From JAOTZA01 sp965224065 (GTDB lineage: Bacteria > Acidobacteriota > Thermoanaerobaculia > Multivoradales > JAHEKO01), in contig CBDCYF010000005.1 in NCBI GenBank assembly GCA_965224065.1, forward strand, positions 2,976,001 to 3,040,000: a DNA stretch of 64,000 bases, written 5' to 3'. Positions 40,858 through 50,277 of this stretch are shown here, piece by piece. The position numbers and the translations under genes are program-made. The notes under the pieces were generated by a model. The model had not been told where the DNA came from and made no database searches. It was given only the letters and a program-made list of their open reading frames with translations. Each line of letters opens with the position of its first letter. Within the stretch, counting starts at the first letter, position 1.

Positions 40858-43478
40858 TCGCCGTTCTAGCCAAGGTCACCCTGTGGTGTCTCGGGCCGTT
40901 TGTTCTGTGGCCCGTGATCCGGCGCTATTCGGCGGCCCAGCGCCACCTGATCCTGGTCGCGACCCTCATCGGCGCGCTGGCGTTGCCGCTCGGGAGCTTC
41001 TGGATGCCCGCGTTTGAGGTCGCGGTCGACGTGCCGGAGAAGCTGCGGCCGAGCCGGACGCCCCGCTCGGAGGCATGGGTCCCGGCCGAGAGATCGGCGC
41101 TCGGCACCGCAGATTCGGGCCCGGGCGCCTCAGCCGGTGTCCCCGACGCCCCGACCGCCCCGGTCACCCCGGTCACCGGAGCCGATGCCGCCACCAGCCC
41201 GACCCGCTCCAGCGCGCCGGTGTGGGACTCGGAAAGCCCGGTAAATCGGCGGCTCGATTCCACGGCCAACCCGAGCCACCCATCGGCCTCAGGCGCGCTG
41301 CGTTTTGCTCCCGATCCTCGCCTCTGGCTCCCGCGAATCTGGCTCCTGATTGCGGTTTTCTTACTGGCGCGAATCGGGCGTGGCTTTGGCGCGCTGTGGC
41401 GATTGCGCCGCAAGAGCCGGAAGGTGGAGGACCCGCGCGCGCTCTCACTTCTGGACCGGAGCTGCGCGCTGCTCGGCAAGACCTCGTCGCCGCGGTTGGT
41501 CGAAAGCGATCTGCTGTCGGTCGCCATCGCATGGGGACCCTGGATCGGCGGCCACGGCACCATCGCCCTGCCCGCGAGCTGGCGGTTGTGGGGGAGTGAC
41601 CGGCTGCGACGGGTGCTGCTCCACGAGACGGCGCATCTCCAGCGACGCGATGGCTGGTGGACGGTCCTTGGCGGCCTGGCTACGGCCGTCTACTGGTTTC
41701 ACCCTCTTGTCTGGGCGCTCCACCGCCTGTCCCGGCGCGAAGCCGAGCGTGCGGCGGATGACGCCGTATTGCTTGCCGGAGAGCCGGCTTCGGGTTACGC
41801 CGAAGAGCTCCTTTCGCTGTCCGCAGCCCTCAGGCCCCGACACTCTCAACCGACCCCGGAGGTTTCCATGTCCATGTTGGATCGTTCGACGCTCGAGACC
41901 CGTCTCAAGGCCATCCTCGACCCGCTGCACCGCCGCGCTCCACTGTCGCGATGGTTGATCGGGGGAATCGGCCTTGTCGCCATGGCCCTGGTTGCGCCTA
42001 TCGCCGGAATCCGGCTGACGGCGGCATCGGAGGCTGCCGTTACGACGGGAGCGGGATTTTCCTCAGACGAGTTCTCGGTCGAGGTGTTTGGAGAAGGCTC
42101 GGCCGAAGAATGTGAAGACTGCGAGGTCGGGGTGGTGTGTACGGACTGCGAGGAAATCTCGGTCGACTGCTCGGACTGCGGCTCCACACAGGCATACCGG
42201 GTCGCCTGGGCGAGCCAGAACCACCAGCACGGGCAAGACCGTCATCGCGACCGTCAACGCAACGGCGAGCGCAGCGAGCGAGGGGAGCACCGGGAGCGCA
42301 AGGAGAAGGTCGAAAAAGAAGAGGGCGCCCGAGAGCGCGCCGGCCGGCTCTACAAGGAGTATCGATTCGCCGAGGCGGCCGAGGCCTTCCGCGAGAGCGC
42401 GACAGAAGGCCACCATCCGGAGGTTGCGTACTACAACGCCGCGTGCAGCGCCGCGCTCGCGGGTCAGGCCGACGCGGCACTCGATGACCTGAGACGGTCG
42501 TTCGATGCGGGCTGGGACGATCCCGATCACCTGGCACGGGACAGCGATTTCGATTCGATCCGGGAAGACCCGCGGTTCCAGGCGATGGTCGACGAGTCCT
42601 TTGAGCGCGCGGGGGAGAAGCGGCACCCGGTGCGCGACTATCGGCTGCGTAGCGCCCTCGAGAGCTACGAGGTGCTGGTCGACAAGGGCTCCACCGATGG
42701 CCGAGCCTGGTACCGCGTGGGAACGGATCTGGTCAGTCTACGGAAATTCGAGGCGGCGGAAGATGCGCTCGGCCGCGCGGTCGAAGCCCTGGGAGAGGAC
42801 AACGATTCGGCGCTCTACAACCTGGCGTGTACCTACTCGTTGGCCGGTGACACCCAGGCCGCCGCAACTGCGCTGCGCCGTTCGGTCGAAAACGGCTTTG
42901 GCGACACCGACCACATGCGGCGCGATCCCGATCTGGCGAACTTGCGCGCCACAGGGGCCTTCGAGCCGATCGCCGAGCTGGCCGAGGCCCTGGACCTCGA
43001 CCGCTTCCGGCGTCACCACCGGAAAATGAAGCACGGGGGTAAGTGGGCCTGGAATTCGGATTCCGACTCTGATTCAGACTCGGATTCCTGGTCCGAGTAC
43101 TCGGCCGAGATGTGGGCCCCGGCCATCGAGCACTTCGGTGCCTGGGTGAGCGAGAACCCGTCGAGCGGGCGGGGGTGGAGCAACCTGGCGTGGGCGCAAC
43201 ACCACTCCCGGCGGTTCGAAGACTCCATCCAGTCGTTTCGCAAGGCATACGATCTGGGCTACCGGCCTTCGACATCGGCCTACAACGTTGCGTGCGGGCA
43301 CGCCCGGCTGGGGCAGAACGAGGCTGCGCTCGATTGGCTCGAGCGCTCCTTGGGCACCGGGGCGGTCAGCGCCCATCACGCCGAGAATGACAAGGACCTC
43401 GCCGGCCTGATTGACGATCCGCGGTTTCGCCGCCTCATTCTGGAGGCGAAGGCCAACGAAACGCACCACCACGGTTGA
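40854..43478 (+). CDS. BlaR1-like M56 peptidase fused to CxDC linker and TPR repeats
   Basis: 874 residues. N-terminal part with four membrane helices (1-20, 30-50, about 160-180, 280-300) and the M56 zinc motif LLHETAHLQRRD (near 256-267) plus EAERAADDAVL. Then a helix near 365-385 and residues 419-443 with three CxDC pairs (CEDC, CTDC, CSDC). A charged stretch (450-490, many Arg/Glu/Lys) leads to TPR-like repeats (500-870) broken by an SDSDSDSDSDS linker. No penicillin-binding domain is present, so the signal is not a beta-lactam. With BlaI it forms a protease-controlled switch; the Cys pairs could sense metal or redox state, by inference. Confidence 0.85.
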   Translation: MIAVLAKVTLWCLGPFVLWPVIRRYSAAQRHLILVATLIGALALPLGSFWMPAFEVAVDVPEKLRPSRTPRSEAWVPAERSALGTADSGPGASAGVPDAPTAPVTPVTGADAATSPTRSSAPVWDSESPVNRRLDSTANPSHPSASGALRFAPDPRLWLPRIWLLIAVFLLARIGRGFGALWRLRRKSRKVEDPRALSLLDRSCALLGKTSSPRLVESDLLSVAIAWGPWIGGHGTIALPASWRLWGSDRLRRVLLHETAHLQRRDGWWTVLGGLATAVYWFHPLVWALHRLSRREAERAADDAVLLAGEPASGYAEELLSLSAALRPRHSQPTPEVSMSMLDRSTLETRLKAILDPLHRRAPLSRWLIGGIGLVAMALVAPIAGIRLTAASEAAVTTGAGFSSDEFSVEVFGEGSAEECEDCEVGVVCTDCEEISVDCSDCGSTQAYRVAWASQNHQHGQDRHRDRQRNGERSERGEHRERKEKVEKEEGARERAGRLYKEYRFAEAAEAFRESATEGHHPEVAYYNAACSAALAGQADAALDDLRRSFDAGWDDPDHLARDSDFDSIREDPRFQAMVDESFERAGEKRHPVRDYRLRSALESYEVLVDKGSTDGRAWYRVGTDLVSLRKFEAAEDALGRAVEALGEDNDSALYNLACTYSLAGDTQAAATALRRSVENGFGDTDHMRRDPDLANLRATGAFEPIAELAEALDLDRFRRHHRKMKHGGKWAWNSDSDSDSDSDSWSEYSAEMWAPAIEHFGAWVSENPSSGRGWSNLAWAQHHSRRFEDSIQSFRKAYDLGYRPSTSAYNVACGHARLGQNEAALDWLERSLGTGAVSAHHAENDKDLAGLIDDPRFRRLILEAKANETHHHG

Positions 43479-43487
43479 GCCGCCGCT

Positions 43488-43598
43488 GGGCGGGGGCAAG
43501 CCCCGCCCCTACACGGTTTTCATTCGGGGGCAGTCCCCAAATTAGTGAAGCGGCCGCCGCCTCTGGCGGCCGTTGAGGCGGGGCGCCCCTGCCGGCCG
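43488..43598. repeat. Intergenic GC palindromic repeats
   Basis: Between convergent genes lie one GGGCGGGGGCAAGCCCCGCC element (43488-43514), a GGGGGCAGTCCCC palindrome (43526-43538) and GAAGCGGCCGCCGCCTCTGG with its stem partner GGCGGCCG (43547-43572). All three families recur elsewhere in the window. Confidence 0.75.
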
Positions 43599-45284
43599 TC
43601 AGCCTGCGCGCGCGGTCAGGAGCTCGACAACCTCGTCGCGGTGCGAATGAACGATCAACAGGACCAGGTCGCCGGGCTCGGCCCATTCGAGCGCCTGCTC
43701 GGCGGCGCCGAGCTCTCCTGTGACGTGCGCCAGAGTTTCATCGCCGGCGCCCTGCCGCCGTAACTCGGCTTCGAGCATCGCGGTGATCTCGCCTTCGGGC
43801 CGACCGCGAAGGTACTCGGTCATCTCCTTGATGAGAACCCGGTCGGGGCGGGCTCGCCAGGCGGTCCGCGCCAACTCCAGGATCGACTCGTCGTCCCGGT
43901 CCCCGGCCTGTCCGATGGTGATCAGTCTGCGCTTGGCCGGCATCGCCGCCGCCATCTCCAGCAGGGCTTCTATGCCATGTGGGTTATGGGCGAAGTCGAC
44001 CACCACCGTGGCGCCGCCGACAGTGAACACGTTGAGCCGGCCGGGATTGGATTCGGGGGTGCTCTCGAATTGACGCAGGCCTTCGCCGATCGGGCGGATG
44101 CCCAGGCCCAACTTCCGCGCCACCGCGATGGCCGCCAGGGCGTTGGCGACGTTGTGCCGCGCCGCCCCCCCGAGGGCGATCGGCACGTCGGCGAGCTCGA
44201 TCAAGGGCAGGCTTTTGCCACCGCCTTTCCAGACCAAGCGGCCTCGCTCCAGGACACACGCCTCGCCACCGGCGGCCACGTGCTCGGTGACCAGCGGGTC
44301 GTTCGAGCTCAACGAGAACCAGGTGATCGGCGTGTCGAGTCGGCCGCCGAGGGCGCGGATCAGATCATCGTCGGCGTTGAGCACCAGGTGCTTTGCGGCC
44401 CGAGCCACGATGAACTTACACTCGGCGATGGCCTCGACGTCGTGGACGCCAAACTCGCCCAGGTGGTCTTCGGCCACGTTGGTGATGAGCGCCACGTCGG
44501 CCGTGTCGAGCGCCACCCCGCGCCGCAGCATTCCACCCCGGGCGGTCTCGAGGACCGCGCACTCGACCCGACGGTCTCGTAGCACCTGACGCGCGCCACC
44601 CGGCCCGGAGTAGTCGCCCCGGTCCAGGATGTCGCTCCCCGCCGCGATCCAGTCGGTGGAGGAGACTCCCGGGACCCGTCCGGCGGCGCGGATCATCGCC
44701 GCCAGCAGACGCACGGTCGTGGTTTTGCCGTTGGTGCCGGTTACCAGCCCCACCGGCACGTCGTGAACCTGGCTCCAATCGATTTCGTCCAAATTCGGTA
44801 GCTCGCCCACGGGCCAGGTGCGGGAGCCGGCGCCCAACCCCACCGACGCGTAATCGTCATCGGAGAGAAAGGTCACGCCGTGCGCGCGGGCCGCTTCCCG
44901 CAGCTCGAGGAGCTTCGGGTTGACCTCGCCGGCGATGGTGGCCCGAAGACGCTCGGCGTGGTCATCGAAAGCCGGTACCGGCTGGCCCGCGAGCTCCAGG
45001 CTCGCCGCTTCCCACGCCCACTCGTTGACTTCGGTGGCCGCGTAGAGCGCGTCGATCGGCGCCTCGAAGGCCAGGCTCATGCCACCGGGGAAGATTCGCG
45101 AGACGAGCGTCGCCGCTCCCCAGCCGACAGCCTCCAGGGCGCTCTCGGCTTGACGGCGCCAGATGGCGGCCGCCTCTTTCGCGCGCTCCTCCTCGGCCGG
45201 CTCGAGCGCGATGTCGAGCACCGCGCCGGGTTGGTCGGTGAGGAGATTGGGCCCGGTCAGACGGCGCGAGTCGCGAACATCCAT
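43599..45284 (-). CDS. Mur-ligase family protein next to CphA, without ATP-grasp domain
   Basis: 561 residues from ATG 45284. The N-terminal 170 residues begin MDVRDSRRLTGPNLL and PGAVLDI, reminiscent of the start of cyanophycin synthetases. The Mur ligase core follows: VTGTNGKTTTVRLLAA (about 178-192), VLETARGGMLRRGV, ITNVAEDHLG, DFAHNPHG and GDRDDESI. It lacks the ATP-grasp domain that CphA needs to add aspartate. It ends the operon, 16 bases after cphA. It may add a residue to cyanophycin-derived chains or assist CphA; this is inferred. Confidence 0.82.
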   Translation of the reverse strand: MDVRDSRRLTGPNLLTDQPGAVLDIALEPAEEERAKEAAAIWRRQAESALEAVGWGAATLVSRIFPGGMSLAFEAPIDALYAATEVNEWAWEAASLELAGQPVPAFDDHAERLRATIAGEVNPKLLELREAARAHGVTFLSDDDYASVGLGAGSRTWPVGELPNLDEIDWSQVHDVPVGLVTGTNGKTTTVRLLAAMIRAAGRVPGVSSTDWIAAGSDILDRGDYSGPGGARQVLRDRRVECAVLETARGGMLRRGVALDTADVALITNVAEDHLGEFGVHDVEAIAECKFIVARAAKHLVLNADDDLIRALGGRLDTPITWFSLSSNDPLVTEHVAAGGEACVLERGRLVWKGGGKSLPLIELADVPIALGGAARHNVANALAAIAVARKLGLGIRPIGEGLRQFESTPESNPGRLNVFTVGGATVVVDFAHNPHGIEALLEMAAAMPAKRRLITIGQAGDRDDESILELARTAWRARPDRVLIKEMTEYLRGRPEGEITAMLEAELRRQGAGDETLAHVTGELGAAEQALEWAEPGDLVLLIVHSHRDEVVELLTARAG

Positions 45285-45300
45285 CGAGAGACCACGTCCG

Positions 45301-48093
45301 CTAATCGTCTTCTTCCTGGCGAGCCAGACGAACGCCCTTCTCGTCGCGCACCAGCAGCTCGGGATCGGGAAGCTCAAAGGCGGGCAGCTCGACAAGATCG
45401 GTGGCTCGGGTCGCGGCCGCCGGCTCGCGGGTCGCGACCGCCTCGATCGAAGGCGTGAACTGGGTGATCTGCTTCCAGCAGCGCCGGATCTTGTCGCCCA
45501 GGATGAGCACCAGATCGCCCACTTCGGCCCGCTCGAGCACCGCCTGAACGGCTTGCCTCTCCTCGGGGATGATCTCGATCGCCTCTCGCTCGACGCCGGC
45601 TTCCGCGAGTGTCCCGGCCAACATGCCCGGAATCTCGTCGCCGTCCCGGCCTCTCAGATTATCGTCGCGGCGGCAGATGTAGTGGTCGAAGTGGCCGGCG
45701 GCCAGACGTGCCACCTCACGGATGTCTTCGTCCCGCCGGTCCCCGGGCGCCGCCAGCACGCAGATCTTGCGGCCGTCCGCGTCCAGGTTGTCGACCAGCC
45801 GCACGATCGCGCCCACCGCGTGCGGATTGTGGGCGTAGTCGAGAATGACCTTGAACGGGTGCTGGTCGTAGATGTTGAGTCTCCCGGGAGCCTGGAAGTA
45901 CGAGGTGTCGAAGGTGCGCAGCCCCTGCCGGATGTCGTCCAGCACCACATCCATCGAATAGGCCACGGCGGCGGCGAACATCGCGTTCTGGACGTTGTGG
46001 ATCGCCTTGCCCTCGATGGTCGCCGGGATGAGATGCGTCCAGAGCAGCGGAATATGGGTTCCCTTGTCGTAGATCGTGATCATGTGGCCGTTGATGCCCT
46101 CTTCGAGCACCAGCGCCCGGCCTTCGGCGCGGATGTGCTCGCGCACCAGCGGGTGCCGGGGATTCATGGTGACGTAGCACAGGTTCTCGGCGTCGCTGTG
46201 GTCCGCCATCTGCAGACAGAGCGAATCGTCGGCGTTCAAGACCGCGGTGTCGCGCGCCACCTCGACCACGATGCGCTTGACCCGGGCCAGCTCCTCGACG
46301 GTGTCGACACCGCGCAGACCCAGATGGTCGGCCTCGACGTTGAGCACCGCGCCGACATCGCAACTGCGGTAGCCGAGCCCGGCGCGCAGCAGCCCCCCGC
46401 GCGCGGTCTCGAGGACTACGGCGTCGACCGCGGGATCGCGCAGGGCCATACGGGCGGCGGTGGGGCCCGTCATGTCGCCGGGCACCGTCAGATGCCCGTC
46501 GATATAGACGCCGTCCGAAGAGGTCAGGCCCACGGTCCGGCCCGCCATCTTGAGGATGTGGGCCACCATCCGGCTGGTGGTGGTCTTGCCGTTGGTCCCG
46601 GTGATCGAGGCGATGGGAATCCGCGCCGGGGTCCCCGAGGGAAAGAGCATGTCGATCACCGGACCGGCGGCATCGCGTGGCTCGCCCTCGCTCGGCGCGA
46701 CGTGCATACGAAAGCCGGGAGCGGCGTTGACCTCGCAGATCGCGCCGCCGGTCTCGTGAAAGGACTTCGAGATGTCGGTAGTCAGAAAATCGATACCCGC
46801 CACGTCGAGACCCACGGCCCGCGCCGCCCGCACGGCCATCTGCCGGTTGTCGGGATGGACGTCGTCGGTGACGTCGATCGCCGTGCCCCCCGTCGAGAGA
46901 TTGGCGGTCGAGCGCAGAAAGATCGTTTCGCCCTCGGCCGGGATGGAATCGCGGTTCAAGTCGCGCTGTTTCAGCAGTCGTTCCGCCTGGTGATCGAACT
47001 CGAGCCGCGTCAGTACCTTTTCGTGGCCGACGCCGCGGCGGGGGTCCGAGTTGACGATCTCGACCAACTGCTCGACGGTATGCTCGCCGTCGCCCACTAC
47101 ATGCCCGGGGACCCGTTTGGAGGCCGCGATCAACTCGCCGTCGACGACCAGAAGACGGTGATCGAGACCCGGGATAAAGCTCTCCACCAGGACGGTGCGG
47201 CCGTGCTCGCGCGCATTGCGGTAGGCGACCTCGACCGTTTCGGCGTCGCCGAGATCGATCGACACCCCGCGGCCGTGGTTGGCGTTGAGCGGCTTGACGA
47301 CCACCGGGTAGCCGATCCTCTCGGCGGCCCGGACCGCGTCCCTGGCGCTGTAGACCAGACGTTGTTTGGGGACCGGGAGGCCCAGATCGCCCAGGAGCGT
47401 GTTGGTCTCTTCCTTGTCGGAGGCCATCTCGACCGCGATGTGCCGGGTCTCGCCGGTGACCGTAGCCTGGATGCGCTTGCCGTACTTGCCGTGGCCGAGC
47501 TGCACCAGGCTGTAACGATTGAGCCGCAGCCAGGGAATGTCGCGCTTCTCGGCGGCGGCCACCAGTGCCGCGGTGCTGGGGCCCAGCGCCCGCCTCTGGG
47601 TGGCGCGGATAAAGCTGTCGCGCTCGTCGTCCCAGTCCAGGGTCTTGCCGCGAATGGCGGCGGGCTGGAGCTTCTCGGGAAGCAAGTGCTCCAGCAGCTC
47701 GAGTCCCAGGCGGCCTGCCTCGAGCCCGACGTCTCTCTGGATGTACTGGTAGACGACTTCGTACCGGCCGGGCTCACCGGTGCTCCTCGTCTTGCCAAAG
47801 GTCACCGAGGCGCCGGCGGTGTTTTGCAGCTCGATCGCCACGTGCTCGAGGATGTGTCCCATCCAGGTGCCGTCGTCCTCGGTCAGACGCCGCACAAAGC
47901 CACCGGGCTCGCGATACGAGCAACCGTGCTGGTGCAGCCCCGGCAGGGCTGCGAGCAGGGCGTCGGTGAAGGGCGGGCCCAACCGGCCGCTCGGCCACTC
48001 TTCGAGCTCTTCCAGGTCCACGGTCAACCGAATGACCGGGAACCGCGCGTAGAGGCTCGGGCCGAGGTAGACGGCGCGGTCGAGGATCTTCAC
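45301..48093 (-). CDS. cphA: Cyanophycin synthetase
   Basis: 930 residues from GTG 48093, sharing GTGA with the cyanophycinase stop. Three regions: an N-terminal domain (VYLGPSLYARFPVIRL onward), an ATP-grasp domain (GYPVVVKPLNANHGRG; ICEVNAAPGFRMHV) that adds Asp, and a Mur-ligase-like domain (ITGTNGKTTTSRM; VLETARGGLLRAGL; DYAHNPHAVG) that adds Arg to the side chain. It makes the non-ribosomal Asp-Arg polymer cyanophycin from ATP, Asp and Arg. Length is near that of other CphA1 proteins with a short C-terminal extension. Third gene of the operon. Confidence 0.95.
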   Translation of the reverse strand: MKILDRAVYLGPSLYARFPVIRLTVDLEELEEWPSGRLGPPFTDALLAALPGLHQHGCSYREPGGFVRRLTEDDGTWMGHILEHVAIELQNTAGASVTFGKTRSTGEPGRYEVVYQYIQRDVGLEAGRLGLELLEHLLPEKLQPAAIRGKTLDWDDERDSFIRATQRRALGPSTAALVAAAEKRDIPWLRLNRYSLVQLGHGKYGKRIQATVTGETRHIAVEMASDKEETNTLLGDLGLPVPKQRLVYSARDAVRAAERIGYPVVVKPLNANHGRGVSIDLGDAETVEVAYRNAREHGRTVLVESFIPGLDHRLLVVDGELIAASKRVPGHVVGDGEHTVEQLVEIVNSDPRRGVGHEKVLTRLEFDHQAERLLKQRDLNRDSIPAEGETIFLRSTANLSTGGTAIDVTDDVHPDNRQMAVRAARAVGLDVAGIDFLTTDISKSFHETGGAICEVNAAPGFRMHVAPSEGEPRDAAGPVIDMLFPSGTPARIPIASITGTNGKTTTSRMVAHILKMAGRTVGLTSSDGVYIDGHLTVPGDMTGPTAARMALRDPAVDAVVLETARGGLLRAGLGYRSCDVGAVLNVEADHLGLRGVDTVEELARVKRIVVEVARDTAVLNADDSLCLQMADHSDAENLCYVTMNPRHPLVREHIRAEGRALVLEEGINGHMITIYDKGTHIPLLWTHLIPATIEGKAIHNVQNAMFAAAVAYSMDVVLDDIRQGLRTFDTSYFQAPGRLNIYDQHPFKVILDYAHNPHAVGAIVRLVDNLDADGRKICVLAAPGDRRDEDIREVARLAAGHFDHYICRRDDNLRGRDGDEIPGMLAGTLAEAGVEREAIEIIPEERQAVQAVLERAEVGDLVLILGDKIRRCWKQITQFTPSIEAVATREPAAATRATDLVELPAFELPDPELLVRDEKGVRLARQEEDD

Positions 48094-48968
48094 GACGAAG
48101 TGACCCTCTTGGGCTCGGGCCGGGCGTTCTCGCGGCTCTCGGCCGGCTGCGCCGGCTGCGTCTGCCGCGGGGGCGGTGCCGTCGCTTCGCGGGTGCGGAT
48201 GTCGAACGCCGCGCCCTCGATCAAGATGTGCATGCGGATGTTGAGCATACAAACCGCTTCGGACTGCTGGGCCGAGTCCATCGAGGAGTACTGAAGATCC
48301 GACGGGTCGACGACGGTGATGGCGCCGCTCCCCTGGACTTCCAGCCGGTCGTCGGGGCCGATAAAGGCGGCGGTGTCCTCGTCCAACCCGACACCGATCG
48401 GGCGTGGGTTGTAGGCCAGCGCCGTCAGCAGCCGGCCGAGCCGGTCCCGCTCGCGAAAGTGTTGGTCGATGACGGCGGTCTTGGTGAGGCCCAGCCCCGG
48501 GGCCAACGTCACCATGTCGGCGTGTGGTGTGGAGCCCTCGTCGCCAAAAGCGATCATGTGCTCCGAGAGAAAGGCCGCCCCCGCCGAGGTGCCCGCGACG
48601 TGAAGACCGTTTTCCGCGTTGCGTCGGCGCAGGATCTCCGCCACCCGGGTGCCACCAATGGTGGTCGAGAGCCTCAACTGGTTGCCACCGGTGAGAAAGA
48701 CGCCCTCGGCGCGCTCCAGCCGCCGGAGCCAGCGGGGGTCATCGCAGTCCTCGCGGGTCTCGAGCGGCAGCGAGCGGGCGGCGCCTACGCCCAAGTCGCG
48801 GAAAACCCGCTCGTATCCTTGTCCGGTGTCGGCGAGCTGGGACGCGGTCGGGATGATGGCGATTCGCGCCTCGCGTCCGCCGCAAAGATCCGCGAAGCGC
48901 TGCAGGATCTCCGGGTCGCGCAGCCGTTCTTCGGCGCCGCCGATCGGGATGACATGGCCGCGGGTCAT
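48090..48968 (-). CDS. cphB: Cyanophycinase
   Basis: 292 residues from ATG 48968 (ATGA with the previous stop). Peptidase S51 features: GHVIPIGGAEERL, VFLTGGNQLRL and the nucleophile in VAGTSAGAAFLSE, with DQHFRERDRLGRL after it. It cuts cyanophycin to beta-Asp-Arg dipeptides. The C-terminal extension (TAPPPRQTQPAQPAES-type text) is Pro/Gln-rich and absent from minimal homologues. No signal peptide, so it acts on intracellular granules. Confidence 0.94.
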   Translation of the reverse strand: MTRGHVIPIGGAEERLRDPEILQRFADLCGGREARIAIIPTASQLADTGQGYERVFRDLGVGAARSLPLETREDCDDPRWLRRLERAEGVFLTGGNQLRLSTTIGGTRVAEILRRRNAENGLHVAGTSAGAAFLSEHMIAFGDEGSTPHADMVTLAPGLGLTKTAVIDQHFRERDRLGRLLTALAYNPRPIGVGLDEDTAAFIGPDDRLEVQGSGAITVVDPSDLQYSSMDSAQQSEAVCMLNIRMHILIEGAAFDIRTREATAPPPRQTQPAQPAESRENARPEPKRVTSS

Positions 48969-50194
48969 GTGCCGGAGCCTGTGGTTGCGGGCTCGGCCCG
49001 GGTCGCGGTCTCGCGTTGCCCGACGTTCTCCTGTTCGAAGCGTCCGCGTCGCACTTGCCGGCCATCGAGCAGGTGCCAGGCGCCTCTCGCCATTACGTGT
49101 CGCACTCGGCCCCGGCCGTCCAGGGCGACCAGATCGGCGTCGGCGCCCAGCGCGATGCGGCCCTTGCCCGGGAGCCGCAAGAGGTCGGCGACGTTCGAGG
49201 TAAAGGCCGGCAGCGCCTCTTGGAGCGGTCGCCCGCGTCGCATGAGCTCTTCGAGACACTCGGCAAGCGCCCCGGGCTGGCCCACCTCCATCGACTCGAC
49301 ACGGCCGTCGGCGTCAAAGACCGGCAGACAGCCGCCGCCGTCCGAACTGACGGTCACCCGCTCGGGGGGGAGTCCGGCGTCGAGATAGCGCTCGAGAGCG
49401 TCCTCCGCGCTCCAAGCGTCTTCCTCTTCGGCCACCGGAAAGGCAGTGAGATCGATGGTTGCCCCGCGGGAGCCCGACAGCTCCAGGGCCTCCTCAAACA
49501 GGGCCTTGCGCCGGTTGACGTGGGTGGGATGAAAGACGCGGGGCGGGATCTCGCTCTCCGAGATCGCTCGGCGCACCAGCTCGAGACCCCGCTCGCCGTC
49601 GCCCATGTGGAGATGGACCGTGCCGGCCTTGCCCGTCATCAGGCCGCCCACGTGTGCTTCGGCGGCGACCTTCAAGAGCTCTTTCAAAGTCGGCTGGCTC
49701 GAGCGGTGATCGCTGATTGCCAGCTCGCCGACGCCGATCACCCGGTCGATCGCCACGATGTCACCGCGGATGCTACCGGTCAGAGTCGTCGGTGGGAGGT
49801 GATACCCGCCGGTGTAGCACCAGGCCGAAAGCCCCTCCTCGACCAGACCACGAACCTGGGTGACCAGCGACGCGGTCGAGCGGGTGAGGTCGTCCGTGCC
49901 GAGCAGACCGACGACCGTGGTGATGCCGTGACCCGTAAAACGCGACAAGCCCAGGGGCGGGACGCGGCTTGCCGGGCCCGACTCGCCGCCTCCGCCGGTG
50001 ACGTGCACGTGGCCATCGATCAGACCGGGGATCAGCCGGGCGCCTTCCAAGTCCACCTCCCGGCCGACAAGCGCGTCGCCCACCGGCGGCCGCTCGCCAC
50101 CGATCCAGATCACTTTCTCGCCGCACACGGCGAGATTCAGCCGCCCGAGCGGCTCCGGCGCGTAGACCTCGGCGTTCAGGATCAGATCGATCAT
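48965..50194 (-). CDS. iadA: Isoaspartyl dipeptidase (beta-aspartyl peptidase)
   Basis: 409 residues. Amidohydrolase-fold metal motif LIPGLIDGHVHVTGGGGE, then TTVVGLLGTDDLTR, the middle region TVHLHMGDG and FHPTHVNRR (His ligands), and the late Asp in VTVSSDGGG. These fit IadA, which hydrolyses beta-Asp dipeptides such as the beta-Asp-Arg released by cyanophycinase. It is the first gene of the operon, so degradation to free amino acids is complete here. The Lys that is carbamylated in IadA should lie in the GYHLPPTTLTGS-GD region, but I cannot point to it with certainty. Confidence 0.93.
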   Translation of the reverse strand: MIDLILNAEVYAPEPLGRLNLAVCGEKVIWIGGERPPVGDALVGREVDLEGARLIPGLIDGHVHVTGGGGESGPASRVPPLGLSRFTGHGITTVVGLLGTDDLTRSTASLVTQVRGLVEEGLSAWCYTGGYHLPPTTLTGSIRGDIVAIDRVIGVGELAISDHRSSQPTLKELLKVAAEAHVGGLMTGKAGTVHLHMGDGERGLELVRRAISESEIPPRVFHPTHVNRRKALFEEALELSGSRGATIDLTAFPVAEEEDAWSAEDALERYLDAGLPPERVTVSSDGGGCLPVFDADGRVESMEVGQPGALAECLEELMRRGRPLQEALPAFTSNVADLLRLPGKGRIALGADADLVALDGRGRVRHVMARGAWHLLDGRQVRRGRFEQENVGQRETATRAEPATTGSGT

Positions 50195-50277
50195 CGGGAC
50201 GCGTATTGTAGCGGCCCGCGGCGACGGGCGAACGGCGGCGCCTAACCGGCCAGGAGCACCACGGGGCCCGTCGGCTA

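Noticed and set aside
45163..48294. A 1043-codon plus-strand open frame across cphA
   Set aside because: Shadow of the cyanophycin synthetase gene; no recognisable motif, and the minus strand is fully explained.
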